This document shows positions 8,616-16,932 of a stretch of DNA of 64,000 nt, piece after piece (position 1 is the stretch's first letter; each line of letters begins with the position of its first letter). This stretch comes from Ruegeria arenilitoris (GTDB taxonomy: Bacteria; Pseudomonadota; Alphaproteobacteria; Rhodobacterales; Rhodobacteraceae). Where the stretch lies: contig NZ_WPZQ01000004.1 in assembly GCF_013030265.1 (NCBI RefSeq), positions 310,001-374,000 on the forward strand, read 5' to 3'. Both the position numbers and the translations under genes were made by a program. The notes below the pieces were generated by a model. The model was not told the DNA's origin. It saw only the letters and a program-made list of their open reading frames with translations, and made no database searches.

Positions 8616-9401
8616 ATGTCTGGCATCAAACAACAACACGAAGATTCAAGCAGCGGAGTGGTTTTGCCGTATATCCTGGTTGCTCCGAACGGAGCGCGAA
8701 GAGGCCATGATGATCACGCTGGTCTTCCTGTAACTCTGGATGAAATCGTCGATACAGCTCGTGCGTGTTCCGAGGTTGGGGCAAATGGATTGCATTTGCA
8801 TGTGCGCGATGACCTGGGTGCACATTCACTGGATGCAGAACGGTACCGCGAGACAATCGCCGAGGTGCAGCGGGCGGTTCCCTCGATGGATATCCAGATC
8901 ACTACCGAAGCTGCCGGTGTTTTTGATGTTCCGGCTCAATTCGAATGCCTGAAGAAAGTGCAACCCAGTTGGGCCTCGATCTCGATACGTGAGATTGCGC
9001 GAATGCCCGAAATGGCTGAAAGCGTTTACGCGTTGTGCGCGGATCAGGGTACGCGCGTTCAGCATATTCTGTATGACGCTGCTGATGCAGAGTTGTTGAG
9101 CGAGTGGCAACGCATCGGAACTGTTCGTGCCGATCAGGTCGACCGTCTGTTGGTGCTGGGACGTTATTCCACAGATCAGGAATCGACGCCCGAAGATCTC
9201 GATCGTTTTCCGACGCATCAAGACCCATGGATGATCTGCGCGTTTGGATCGCAGGAACATGATTGTCTGCAAGCGGCTGCGCTCCGCGGTGCGGATGTAA
9301 GAGTTGGATTTGAGAACAGCCTGACCAACCCAGAGGGTAAACCCTGGACGGATAACGCGGCATCGGTCGCAGCGCTGGTCAATCGTTTGAAAGGAATTTG
9401 A
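8616..9401 (+). CDS. BKACE (beta-keto acid cleavage enzyme) family protein
   Basis: This 261-residue protein belongs to the BKACE (formerly DUF849) family, zinc-dependent TIM barrels that condense a beta-keto acid with acetyl-CoA to give acetoacetate and a new CoA ester; the founder is the 3-keto-5-aminohexanoate cleavage enzyme. Visible motifs are VAPNGARRG near the N-terminus, the zinc-ligand segment HLHVRD (about residues 56-61), and GFENSLTNPEGKPWTDN near the end. The ATG at 8616 follows GGAGGCGGAG. An aminotransferase gene follows after one base. Substrates in the family include dehydrocarnitine, 3-keto-5-aminohexanoate and beta-ketoglutarate; which applies here cannot be read off the sequence. 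Confidence 0.85.
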   Translation: MSGIKQQHEDSSSGVVLPYILVAPNGARRGHDDHAGLPVTLDEIVDTARACSEVGANGLHLHVRDDLGAHSLDAERYRETIAEVQRAVPSMDIQITTEAAGVFDVPAQFECLKKVQPSWASISIREIARMPEMAESVYALCADQGTRVQHILYDAADAELLSEWQRIGTVRADQVDRLLVLGRYSTDQESTPEDLDRFPTHQDPWMICAFGSQEHDCLQAAALRGADVRVGFENSLTNPEGKPWTDNAASVAALVNRLKGI

Positions 9402-9402
9402 A

Positions 9403-10725
9403 ATGAGCCACGTATTTCCACGCCATACAAAATCGGTGCTTCCTGTCGCAGCGGGTGGAGATGGATGTTACCTGATTGACAATCAGGGCAAACGGTATCT
9501 GGATTGTGGTGATGCCGCAGTTTCCTGTCTTGGACACTCCAACCCTGCGGTGATCAAGGCGGTTCAGGATCAGGTTGAACAAATTGCCTTTGCGCATACC
9601 GGGTTCATGACCTCGGAACCGGCCGAAGAGCTGGCGGACTTGCTGATTGAACATGCGCCCGGTGACCTGGACCGAGTGTATTTTGTTTCGGGCGGCTCAG
9701 AAGCAACCGAAGCGGCGATCAAACTGGCCCGTCAGTACTATCTCGAGATCGGTCAGCCTGAACGCCGTCATGTTATCGCTCGGAGACAGAGCTATCATGG
9801 GAATACACTGGGTGCTTTGTCGGCTGGCGGCAATGCATGGCGACGTGCGCAGTTCGCGCCTATGCTGATCGACATGACCCATATCTCGGCTTGCTACGAG
9901 TATGCTGAAAAGCCTGAAGATGAGAGCAGCTTTGACTATGGCCAGCGGATCGCCAATGAGCTGGAGGCTGAAATTCTGCGTCTGGGTCCTGACACCGTGA
10001 TGGCCTTTATGGCCGAGCCGGTGGTTGGAGCAACTCTTGGTGCTGTCCCTGCGGTGGACGGTTATTTCAAACGGATCCGCGAAATCTGTGATCAGTATGG
10101 GGTGTTGCTGATCCTTGATGAGGTCATGTGTGGTATGGGTCGGATAGGACATCTGTTTGCCTGTGATCACGACGGGGTGGCGCCGGATATCCTGTGTATT
10201 GCCAAGGGATTGGGGGCTGGTTATCAGCCGATCGGTGCGATGATGTGCACAGGTAAAATCTATGATGCGATCCGTGATGGTTCGGGCTTTTTTCAGCACG
10301 GGCACACCTATATCGGTCACCCGGTTGCAACAGCTGCCGCTCTGGCCGTGGTTCGCGAACTGACCGGGCGCGAACTACCTGCGCGTGCTGGTGTGATGGG
10401 CGAAAAGCTACAATCCGCGCTGGAGGCCGCTTTCGGCCAACATCCCAACATCGGCGATATTCGCGGCAGGGGTTTGTTCCGTGGGATTGAGATTGTAGCC
10501 GACCGTGAAACACGTGCCCCGTTTGACCCCGCGCTAGGGATTGCCGGAAAGATCAAAAAGGCAGCCTTGGCCGAAGGTTTGATTTGCTATCCGATGTCCG
10601 GGACGCGCGATGGTAAGATCGGCGATCACGTTTTGCTTGCGCCGCCATTCATCATCGAGGATGCGCAGATCGACGAGCTTGTCAGCAAGCTATCGAAGGC
10701 AATCGACGTTTCGCTGCCAGCTTAA
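9403..10725 (+). CDS. Class III (omega-amino acid) pyridoxal-phosphate aminotransferase
   Basis: This 440-residue enzyme has the class III aminotransferase fold. The cofactor phosphate loop is GGSEATEAAIKLARQYY, the cofactor-ring aspartate lies in LILDEVMCGMGRIG, and the Schiff-base lysine lies in CIAKGLGAGYQP. These enzymes remove terminal amino groups from omega-amino acids, amines or diamines. It starts one base after the BKACE gene, so the two are translated together; a plausible route is transamination to a keto compound that the BKACE enzyme cleaves. That link is inferred from order only. The convergent oxygenase gene ends 13 bases away. Confidence 0.88.
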   Translation: MSHVFPRHTKSVLPVAAGGDGCYLIDNQGKRYLDCGDAAVSCLGHSNPAVIKAVQDQVEQIAFAHTGFMTSEPAEELADLLIEHAPGDLDRVYFVSGGSEATEAAIKLARQYYLEIGQPERRHVIARRQSYHGNTLGALSAGGNAWRRAQFAPMLIDMTHISACYEYAEKPEDESSFDYGQRIANELEAEILRLGPDTVMAFMAEPVVGATLGAVPAVDGYFKRIREICDQYGVLLILDEVMCGMGRIGHLFACDHDGVAPDILCIAKGLGAGYQPIGAMMCTGKIYDAIRDGSGFFQHGHTYIGHPVATAAALAVVRELTGRELPARAGVMGEKLQSALEAAFGQHPNIGDIRGRGLFRGIEIVADRETRAPFDPALGIAGKIKKAALAEGLICYPMSGTRDGKIGDHVLLAPPFIIEDAQIDELVSKLSKAIDVSLPA

Positions 10726-10738
10726 GAGAACAATAAAA

Positions 10739-11848
10739 TCAGAGGGCGGTGTCGCCCATGGCCCTCTGATAATGCTCATTGAATGCCATGATCGGATGCT
10801 CAGACTGAGATGAGCATGCATCGTCAACCACAAGTGCACCGTAACCTAACGCTCCGCTTTCGAGCCCACGCTGCACCGAATCCACGATCGGGCCGTCTTC
10901 GGCAAAGGTGGTAGTGCGATGCTGTAGAATGATCTCGCGCTCGACGTCGTTTGGTTCGGACGCGGGCAGCCACCAGTCAACCTCGATCTTTGTCCTGTTC
11001 ACGCCAAGCGGTTTCCAGCGGTAGGTGTTCACGATGCCGCCGGGATAAACTTGAAGTGCGAACAGAGGAAAGAACCACCAGGTTAGAAACTTGTCGGTGC
11101 GCGCCTCGGGGTCGGCGACATAGCTGTAGGATTTTTGCGAGTCCGGTCGGGCAGGGCTGGCGTGTCGAATGCCATAGTCAAAGCCACGGGTCCGGTATTG
11201 GTCAGGATCGACAACGCCGGAAGTCAGCGTCTTGTGAACCACCGCGCAGTGGTAGCATTCGTTGAAATTCTCGGCGACCACCTTCCAGTTGGCCTGTGCA
11301 AGCCGTTCCGTCCGGTCCGCGCGTTTGTAGCTGGCAAGATTGGGGGCATAGTCCGAAATCTCGCTTAGGGCGCTTTGAGCCAGATCTGCCATCGGTCGCG
11401 CTTCGGGGTCGAGGTTTACCAGAATCAATCCAAAGAACATTTCAACCAGAACCGGTCGCAGCTTGTACTGGCTTTTGTCGAACCCCGGAAAGGCCGTAGC
11501 GTTTGGGGCGGCGCGCAGCTGACCCGTCGTGTCGTAGGTCCACGCGTGATAGGGGCAGGTCATCTTCTTGGTGCAGCCCTTGCCGTTCAGCAATTCGTGG
11601 CCGCGATGCACGCAGACATTGTAGAAGGCGCGGACTTTGCCATCCTGCCCGCGAATGACAATCACAGAAACACCGCTGATATCTTCAACGACATAGTCTC
11701 CAAAGTTCGGAATATCTGTTGCGTGCCCAACCAATTGCCACGCTCGCTTGAAGATCAGGTCGCGTTCTTGGGTGAATATGCCTTCGTCACAATACGCCCG
11801 GGCAGGAAGCGATTGGTACACGCCGCCGGAAAAAGACATCTCACCCAT
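10739..11848 (-). CDS. Rieske non-heme iron oxygenase, alpha subunit
   Basis: This 369-residue oxygenase has an N-terminal Rieske [2Fe-2S] domain (CVHRGHELL then CPYHAW: the C-x-H ... C-x2-H ligand set) and a C-terminal catalytic domain with the mononuclear iron motif in ENFNECYHCAVVHKTL. Its shape and size fit the group acting on quaternary amines and similar small molecules (glycine betaine, stachydrine, carnitine) better than large aromatic dioxygenases, but the substrate is not proven. The ATG at 11848 follows AAGGAGG. No reductase gene is adjacent, though fpr is nearby at 12793-13656. It converges on the aminotransferase. Confidence 0.85.
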   Translation of the reverse strand: MGEMSFSGGVYQSLPARAYCDEGIFTQERDLIFKRAWQLVGHATDIPNFGDYVVEDISGVSVIVIRGQDGKVRAFYNVCVHRGHELLNGKGCTKKMTCPYHAWTYDTTGQLRAAPNATAFPGFDKSQYKLRPVLVEMFFGLILVNLDPEARPMADLAQSALSEISDYAPNLASYKRADRTERLAQANWKVVAENFNECYHCAVVHKTLTSGVVDPDQYRTRGFDYGIRHASPARPDSQKSYSYVADPEARTDKFLTWWFFPLFALQVYPGGIVNTYRWKPLGVNRTKIEVDWWLPASEPNDVEREIILQHRTTTFAEDGPIVDSVQRGLESGALGYGALVVDDACSSQSEHPIMAFNEHYQRAMGDTAL

Positions 11849-12031
11849 AGCCGCCTCCTTTGTCTGGTCGCACCAGATTGAGGCAAAAGAGGATTCTGAG
11901 CTTTTCACTTTGCGCCAATCAATCGTCGAAATCAGAGTGCCTGAAATCGACACTCCGTCGGTTTCAGACTTTCTGAATTTGTTGATTGGCTGCTGGCGTT
12001 ACAAATCGCGCCAATTGAATTTCCGGTGAAC

Positions 12032-12064
12032 AAAAAACCCTGCCAGAGTGTCTCTGACAGGGTT
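12032..12064 (-). terminator. Rho-independent terminator of infC
   Basis: Read on the minus strand, AACCCTGTCAGAG and CTCTGGCAGGGTT form a 13-pair stem (one G-U) with a three-base loop followed by TTTT. Confidence 0.9.
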
Positions 12065-12086
12065 CGAAACTGGATATCCGCAGTAA

Positions 12087-12635
12087 TTACTTTTGCGGAA
12101 GAGGGCCAATCATCATGATCATCTGACGACCTTCCATCTTCGGCATGTTTTCAACTTTGCCGATTTCCTTGATATCTTCAGCTACGCGTTCCAGCAGTTC
12201 TCGGCCCAGATTCTGGTGTGCCATCTCACGTCCGCGGAAACGCAGGGTCACTTTGACCTTGTCGCCGTTTTCGAGAAACTTAACCACGTTGCGCATTTTG
12301 ACGTCATAGTCATGCGTGTCGGTGTTGGGCCGGAACTTGACCTCTTTCACCTCGATGATTTTCTGCTTCTTACGGGCTTCGCTTTCGCGCTTCTGCTGCT
12401 CATATTTGAACTTGCCGAAGTCCATGATCTTGCAGACCGGCGGGTTCGCGTTGGGCGAGATCTCGACCAGATCAAGTCCGGCATCTGCAGCCATCTGTAT
12501 GGCTTTGGCGGGATGAACCACTCCGACATTTTCGCCTTCGGCACCAATCAGTCGAATTTCGGGGGCACGGATCTTGTCATTGACGCGAGGGCCGGTGTCT
12601 CTTTGCGGCGGCGCGTTGTGAGGTCTGCGGGCTAT
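12087..12635 (-). CDS. infC: Translation initiation factor IF-3
   Basis: IF-3 binds the 30S subunit, blocks premature 50S joining and proofreads the start codon. The product is 182 residues, the usual length, with the N-domain ([24 protein letters not shown]), the linker ([16 protein letters not shown]) and the C-domain ([26 protein letters not shown]). The conserved N-terminus is in frame only back to an ATA codon at 12635-12633, which gives (M)[18 protein letters not shown] and has AAAGGA eight bases upstream. No ATG, GTG or TTG fits. Non-AUG starts are typical of infC and allow IF-3 to repress its own translation. Confidence 0.93.
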   Translation of the reverse strand: MARRPHNAPPQRDTGPRVNDKIRAPEIRLIGAEGENVGVVHPAKAIQMAADAGLDLVEISPNANPPVCKIMDFGKFKYEQQKRESEARKKQKIIEVKEVKFRPNTDTHDYDVKMRNVVKFLENGDKVKVTLRFRGREMAHQNLGRELLERVAEDIKEIGKVENMPKMEGRQMIMMIGPLPQK

Positions 12636-12756
12636 GGGTTCATTCCTTTGATGATTGCAGAATTTCGAGCCCGGAATTTAGACTGCCCCGGGCGGTGTTT
12701 CAAGCGCCATAAACGCGGAAACAGCTGATTTTCGCGGGTTTCACGATAGTTAGTAG

Positions 12757-12785
12757 ACCGGTCAGAGATCGATTCTCTGACCGGT
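12757..12785 (-). terminator. Stem-loop downstream of fpr
   Basis: A perfect 11-pair stem (ACCGGTCAGAG with CTCTGACCGGT) with a seven-base loop lies just after the fpr stop. There is no clear U-tract, so it may be a weak terminator or an mRNA-stabilising hairpin. Confidence 0.5.
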
Positions 12786-12792
12786 AAGCAAT

Positions 12793-13656
12793 TTAACCCA
12801 CAAAGGCTTTTTCGATAACGAACTCTTTGGGATCCGAATTTGCGCCTTCGCGCAGGCCGAATTCCTCAAGGATCGCCTTGATATCGTGGTTGAACGCGAG
12901 GCTGCCACAGACCATTGCGCGATCCGTCTCCGCCTGAATGCCACCTTCGATGCCCAGATCTGCAAAGACAGTACCGTCTTTCAGCAATTCGGTGATGCGG
13001 CCCATCTTGGGGCTCTCTTCCCGTGTGGTGGTCGGGTAGTAACGGATCTTGTCGGCAAAGCCTTCGCCCATCAGTTCAGCCAGCATCTCGTCCTGACGGA
13101 TGTTTTCAATCAGCTGACGACCGTATTCCAGTTCAGCGACCTCTCGGCAGGTATGGGTGATGATGATCTCGTCGTAGTCCTCGTAGGTCTGCGGCTCGCG
13201 CAGAAGCGAAGCAAACGGCGCAAATCCAGTACCGGTCGCAAAGAACCACAGACGCTTACCTGGCAGAAGCGCGTCGTGCACCAGTGTGCCAACAGGCTTG
13301 GGCCGCAGGATGATCTGATCACCCGGCTTGATGTGCTGCAGTTTCGAAGTCAGCGGGCCATCCTGAACCTTGATCGAATAGAACTCCAGTTCTTCGTCCC
13401 AAGACGGCGAGGCGATGGAGTAGGCCCGCAGCAGCGGCTTGCCGTTGTCGCCCAGCAGGCCGATCATCACGAATTCGCCCGAGCGGAACCGCAGCGAGGC
13501 AGGGCGTGAGACCTTGAACGAGAACAAGCTGTCGGTCCAGTGCTTCACATCAAGTACGGTTTGTGCGTCCGGAAGGACAGGGGCCTTTACGGCAGTTGCT
13601 TCGGTCACGGATTTCATCTCTGTCATCGTTTCACTATCGGTCTGCTTAACCGACAT
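12793..13656 (-). CDS. fpr: Ferredoxin/flavodoxin-NADP+ reductase
   Basis: This 287-residue flavoprotein moves electrons between NADPH and ferredoxin or flavodoxin. The FAD motif is LLRAYSIASPSW and the NADP motif is FFATGTGFAPFASLL; the bacterial-type C-terminal end (VEKAFVG-like, here VIEKAFVG) is present. It can supply reduced ferredoxin to the nearby sulfite reductase and perhaps the Rieske oxygenase. The first ATG has GGAG directly against it, which is poor spacing, so the ATG ten codons later (MTEMKSV) is an alternative start. A terminator separates it from the cys operon upstream, so it is likely its own unit. Confidence 0.9.
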   Translation of the reverse strand: MSVKQTDSETMTEMKSVTEATAVKAPVLPDAQTVLDVKHWTDSLFSFKVSRPASLRFRSGEFVMIGLLGDNGKPLLRAYSIASPSWDEELEFYSIKVQDGPLTSKLQHIKPGDQIILRPKPVGTLVHDALLPGKRLWFFATGTGFAPFASLLREPQTYEDYDEIIITHTCREVAELEYGRQLIENIRQDEMLAELMGEGFADKIRYYPTTTREESPKMGRITELLKDGTVFADLGIEGGIQAETDRAMVCGSLAFNHDIKAILEEFGLREGANSDPKEFVIEKAFVG

Positions 13657-13684
13657 CTCCGTTTAATCTTTGATCCAAGTCAGG

Positions 13685-13705
13685 AAAAGGGGGCAAGTTG
13701 CCCCC
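13685..13705 (-). terminator. Terminator of the cys operon
   Basis: On the minus strand the stem GGGGGC with GCCCCC and an AACTT loop is followed by TTTTCC. It lies 30 bases after the DUF934 gene. Confidence 0.85.
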
Positions 13706-13734
13706 ATTTCGTCACAAGCTGGCGATTGGCGGGA

Positions 13735-14142
13735 TTATCCGCGCAGGCGGGCCTGATAGTTATGGCTTTGCCAATCAGAACGGGCAAGCCACTGATCCTC
13801 GGGCTGGCGGGTGGCCAGAGCGTTGTCGATTTCAACCTCGTCGAATCCGCTACGGCGCGCCATTGCATATTGGTCAGCCAGGACGTGACCTTTGGCGCGT
13901 AGACGGCCTGTGTAGCCTTTCAGGCGCAACACGCGTGCGATTGTGAACCCACGTCCGTCTGCTGAAGACGGAAAGTCCACACGTACCATTTTAGCGCTGC
14001 CCAGTCGGTCGATCAGCTCATCGGGGTCGGTATCAGATGCCACGTCCAGCGCAACGACGTCGTTTGCGGCGTCTTCCAACGTGACGTAGCCATCGGTCCA
14101 ATCATCAGGCGAAAAGCCTTCATCAGTTACGATTACGTTCAT
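13735..14142 (-). CDS. DUF934 family protein of sulfate assimilation
   Basis: This 135-residue soluble protein belongs to DUF934, a family found almost only next to cysH and cysI in proteobacteria. Conserved segments visible are VALDVASDTDPDELIDRLGSAKMVRVDFPSSADGRGFTIARVLR and LRAKGHVLADQYAMARRSGFDEVEI. It is assumed to support sulfite reductase or the APS reductase step, but no reaction is established. The ATG at 14142 follows GGAGAGA and overlaps the cysH stop by four bases. It is the last gene of the operon. Confidence 0.85.
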   Translation of the reverse strand: MNVIVTDEGFSPDDWTDGYVTLEDAANDVVALDVASDTDPDELIDRLGSAKMVRVDFPSSADGRGFTIARVLRLKGYTGRLRAKGHVLADQYAMARRSGFDEVEIDNALATRQPEDQWLARSDWQSHNYQARLRG

Positions 14143-14900
14143 TGTATCTCTCCTGCGCGTACCATCTTGCCGTCGACAAAATGGATGCCGCATTCTTCCT
14201 TGTTCTGATCACGCCAGCGTCCGGCGCGGGGGTCTTCACCTTCTTTGACTGGCGAAGTGCAGGGGGCACAGCCGATCGAAGGGTATCCTTTGGCCACCAG
14301 CGGGTGCCGGGGCAGGCGGTTTTCGTCCATATAGGCGCGAACATCTTCTGGCGCCCAATGGGCCAACGGGTTGACCTTGATGCGTCCGGTGCCGTCCTCG
14401 ACCTCAAAGAACTCAAGTTCGGCACGGGTGCCGGACTGAAATCGCTTGCGTCCTGAGATCCAGCCACAATACCCGCTCAGCGCCCGTTGCAGAGGAAACG
14501 TCTTGCGCAAGTTGCAGCAAGCGTCGGTATCGCGCAGGTGCAGTGCACCGTAGGGATCATCACGCTCAACATCTTCGTCATCAGCCCGGATGATTTTGAC
14601 GTTGGTCAGACCCAAACGTTCACTGACTTCCTGCTGATACTCCAATGTTTCGGTGAACAGCATCTGCGTGTCGATGAACAGGACAGGCGTGGCTTTGTCG
14701 ACCACTGCCGCCATATGCAGCAACACAACCGATTCCGCACCAAAGCTGGAGACCAGAGCAAGCTCTTCGATTTCCTGCAACGCGCCATGCATAACGTCAT
14801 GGGCACTGTGGTGGCGGAACTGGGCGTTCAGCGCGTCGACCTTTTCGGTAAGTTCCGCGCGGTCTGCACCCAGTTCCGTCTGGATCAGGTCAAGCGGCAT
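14139..14900 (-). CDS. cysH: Adenylyl-sulfate (APS) reductase, thioredoxin-dependent
   Basis: This 253-residue enzyme reduces activated sulfate to sulfite. The P-loop-like region is LVSSFGAESVVLLHM. The cysteine pairs DACCNLRK and GCAPC that bind a [4Fe-4S] cluster are present, which marks the APS-using type; PAPS reductases lack them. The expected C-terminal catalytic cysteine is in KEECGIHF. The start at 14900 (MPLDLIQTEL) overlaps the end of cysI by 11 bases, indicating translational coupling; the frame continues upstream without sign of a better start. Confidence 0.92.
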   Translation of the reverse strand: MPLDLIQTELGADRAELTEKVDALNAQFRHHSAHDVMHGALQEIEELALVSSFGAESVVLLHMAAVVDKATPVLFIDTQMLFTETLEYQQEVSERLGLTNVKIIRADDEDVERDDPYGALHLRDTDACCNLRKTFPLQRALSGYCGWISGRKRFQSGTRAELEFFEVEDGTGRIKVNPLAHWAPEDVRAYMDENRLPRHPLVAKGYPSIGCAPCTSPVKEGEDPRAGRWRDQNKEECGIHFVDGKMVRAGEIQ

Positions 14901-16554
14901 TGGCCTGCGCCTCGGGGTAAAGCGCCGCTTTGAACGGTGCCATGCCAACGCGGCGGTAGGTCTGCAAGAACGTCTCCTCTGCGCTGTCACGCTGGTTCAG
15001 ATAGGCGTCGACGATACGTTCCACGGCAGGCACGATCTCGTCGTAAGCAAAGCCAGGACCGGTGCGATCACCAACAGCAGCGGTCTCTGTTGCGTCTCCA
15101 CCCAGAGTGATCTGATAGTTCTCGACGCCTGCGCGATCCAGGCCAAGGATTCCGATGTGACCCACGTGGTGGTGACCACATGCGTTGATGCAGCCTGAAA
15201 TCTTGATCTTCAGGTGACCGATGTCATGCTCAAGCTTCAGCTCGTCAAAGCGGGTCGCAATCTCTTGCGCAACCGGGATCGAACGGGCGGTCGCCAGCGC
15301 GCAGTAGTCCATGCCAGGGCAGGCGATGATGTCGCTGATCAGGCCGATATTGGCTGTGGCCAGCTCATACTCTTTCAGCTTCGCGTGGATCGCAGGCAGG
15401 TCCGACTTGTGGACATGCGGCAGAATCACGTTCTGCTCATGGCTGATGCGCAGCTCGTCATAGGCGAACTCTTCGGCCAGGTCGGCCATCACGCGCATCT
15501 GCTCGGCAGTCGCATCACCCGGCGTCTGGCCGTGCTTCTTGATCGAGATCGTGACGATCGCATGGTCCGCGTTCTTGTGCGGCGCGATGTTGGTGTCGAC
15601 CCACGAACGGAAGACCGGATCGTTGGTATAGGCGCTTTCGAACGACGCAACCGAACCTTCACGGAAGGCCGGAGGCGCAAAGTGGCCTTTGATCTCATCC
15701 AGCAGAGCCATATCGGCGCCCTTGAACTGCGGGCGAACTTGCAGGAATCGCTCATTCACCTTGGCGCGGATGGCGTCAATGCCATGCTCATGCACGGTGA
15801 TTTTGATGCGCGCTTTGTATTTGTTGTCGCGGCGGCCGATCTGGTTCCACACGGAAACAGTGGCTTCCAGATAAGCCAGCAGGTCGTCAAAGGCGACGAA
15901 TTCGGACAGTTCCTTGCCGATCATCGGGGTACGGCCCAGACCACCGCCCACGATAACGCGCGCACCCAGAACGCCGTCATGCTCGACCAATTGCAGGCCG
16001 ATGTCATGCGCTTTGATCACGGCACGGTCGTTTTCCGAACCGGTGATGGCGATCTTGAACTTACGCGGCATGAACTGGAATTCCGGATGGTCGGTGGACC
16101 ACTGACGCAGAAGTTCAGCGTATGGGCGCGGGTCAGCGACTTCGTCCGCGGCGGCACCGGCGAAATGGTCGGCAGTCACGTTGCGGATGGTGTTGCCCGA
16201 GGTCTGGATGGCGTGCATGCCAACCTCAGCCAGCGCGTCCAGCATGTCTGGCACGTCGTTCAGTTTCGGCCAGTTGTACTGGATGTTCTGGCGCGTGGTG
16301 AAATGGCCATAGCCCTTGTCCCACTTCTCGGCCAGCAGAGCCAATTGGCGCATCTGTGCGCTGGAAAGGGTGCCGTACGGGATCGCAACACGCAGCATGT
16401 AGGCGTGCAACTGCAGGTACAGACCGTTCATCAGACGCAGAGGTTTGAATTCGTCTTCGGTCAGCGAGCCGTCAATGCGGCGCTCGACCTGAGCACGGAA
16501 TTGGGCGTTACGCTCTGCCAGAAAATCTTTGTCAAACTCGGAGTAGCGATACAT
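14890..16554 (-). CDS. cysI: Assimilatory sulfite reductase, siroheme [4Fe-4S] subunit
   Basis: This 554-residue protein belongs to the nitrite/sulfite reductase family and reduces sulfite to sulfide with six electrons. The two ferredoxin-like repeats and the siroheme/[4Fe-4S] cysteines are visible: CPGMDYCALATARS and ISGCINACGHHHVGHIG. FTTRQNIQYNWPKL is the conserved N-terminal repeat motif. Its place between the siroheme gene cobA and cysH shows a role in sulfate assimilation, not nitrite reduction. Electron donor is probably ferredoxin or an NADPH reductase; no cysJ is adjacent, while fpr lies downstream. Confidence 0.92.
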   Translation of the reverse strand: MYRYSEFDKDFLAERNAQFRAQVERRIDGSLTEDEFKPLRLMNGLYLQLHAYMLRVAIPYGTLSSAQMRQLALLAEKWDKGYGHFTTRQNIQYNWPKLNDVPDMLDALAEVGMHAIQTSGNTIRNVTADHFAGAAADEVADPRPYAELLRQWSTDHPEFQFMPRKFKIAITGSENDRAVIKAHDIGLQLVEHDGVLGARVIVGGGLGRTPMIGKELSEFVAFDDLLAYLEATVSVWNQIGRRDNKYKARIKITVHEHGIDAIRAKVNERFLQVRPQFKGADMALLDEIKGHFAPPAFREGSVASFESAYTNDPVFRSWVDTNIAPHKNADHAIVTISIKKHGQTPGDATAEQMRVMADLAEEFAYDELRISHEQNVILPHVHKSDLPAIHAKLKEYELATANIGLISDIIACPGMDYCALATARSIPVAQEIATRFDELKLEHDIGHLKIKISGCINACGHHHVGHIGILGLDRAGVENYQITLGGDATETAAVGDRTGPGFAYDEIVPAVERIVDAYLNQRDSAEETFLQTYRRVGMAPFKAALYPEAQANAA

Positions 16555-16575
16555 GTCTAGCTGTCCTTTTTTGCA

Positions 16576-16591
16576 GCCCCGGATCCGGGGC
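16576..16591. repeat. GC-rich palindrome between DUF2849 and cysI
   Basis: GCCCCGGATCCGGGGC is a perfect 16-base palindrome in the 63-base gap inside the cys operon. As mRNA it would form a hairpin that could act as a processing or stability element upstream of cysI. Confidence 0.4.
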
Positions 16592-16617
16592 CATATAGGG
16601 GAGAGAGGGGCCTGAGG

Positions 16618-16932
16618 TCAGACCCGGGGCTGCTGGGAAGATTCCTGTTTGCCGTGGGCATAGTTGGACGGACCAGTTCGGCGGAAGTCCTCCCGAAAAT
16701 GGGTGGGTTCCGGGCCGTTCTCACCAGCTACGGCGTCAGCCAGATAGGCACCCACGATCTTGCTGACCTGACGCTCGGCATCCAGCAGGCGCACCTGCGC
16801 ATGTGCCTCGTCAGTGATCAGCTCTGCTTCGCTCAGGTCACGAGACCAGCGATCATCTTCGGTCAGATAAATCACGTCGCCTTCCAGCAAGTCATTTGCG
16901 GTGACGACTTTGGGGGTAAAAGCGCGGGCCAT
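16618..16932 (-). CDS. DUF2849 family protein of sulfate assimilation
   Basis: This 104-residue protein (MARAFTPKVVTANDLLEGDVIYL...) matches the DUF2849 pattern, a small alphaproteobacterial family encoded beside cysI. It begins where cobA ends (one-base overlap), so it is in the same operon. The family's role is unknown; association with sulfite reductase is by gene neighbourhood only. Confidence 0.8.
   Translation of the reverse strand: MARAFTPKVVTANDLLEGDVIYLTEDDRWSRDLSEAELITDEAHAQVRLLDAERQVSKIVGAYLADAVAGENGPEPTHFREDFRRTGPSNYAHGKQESSQQPRV

Noticed and set aside
15214-16560. Plus-strand open frame of 448 codons inside cysI
   Set aside because: Antisense to the conserved sulfite reductase, with its cluster motifs on the other strand.
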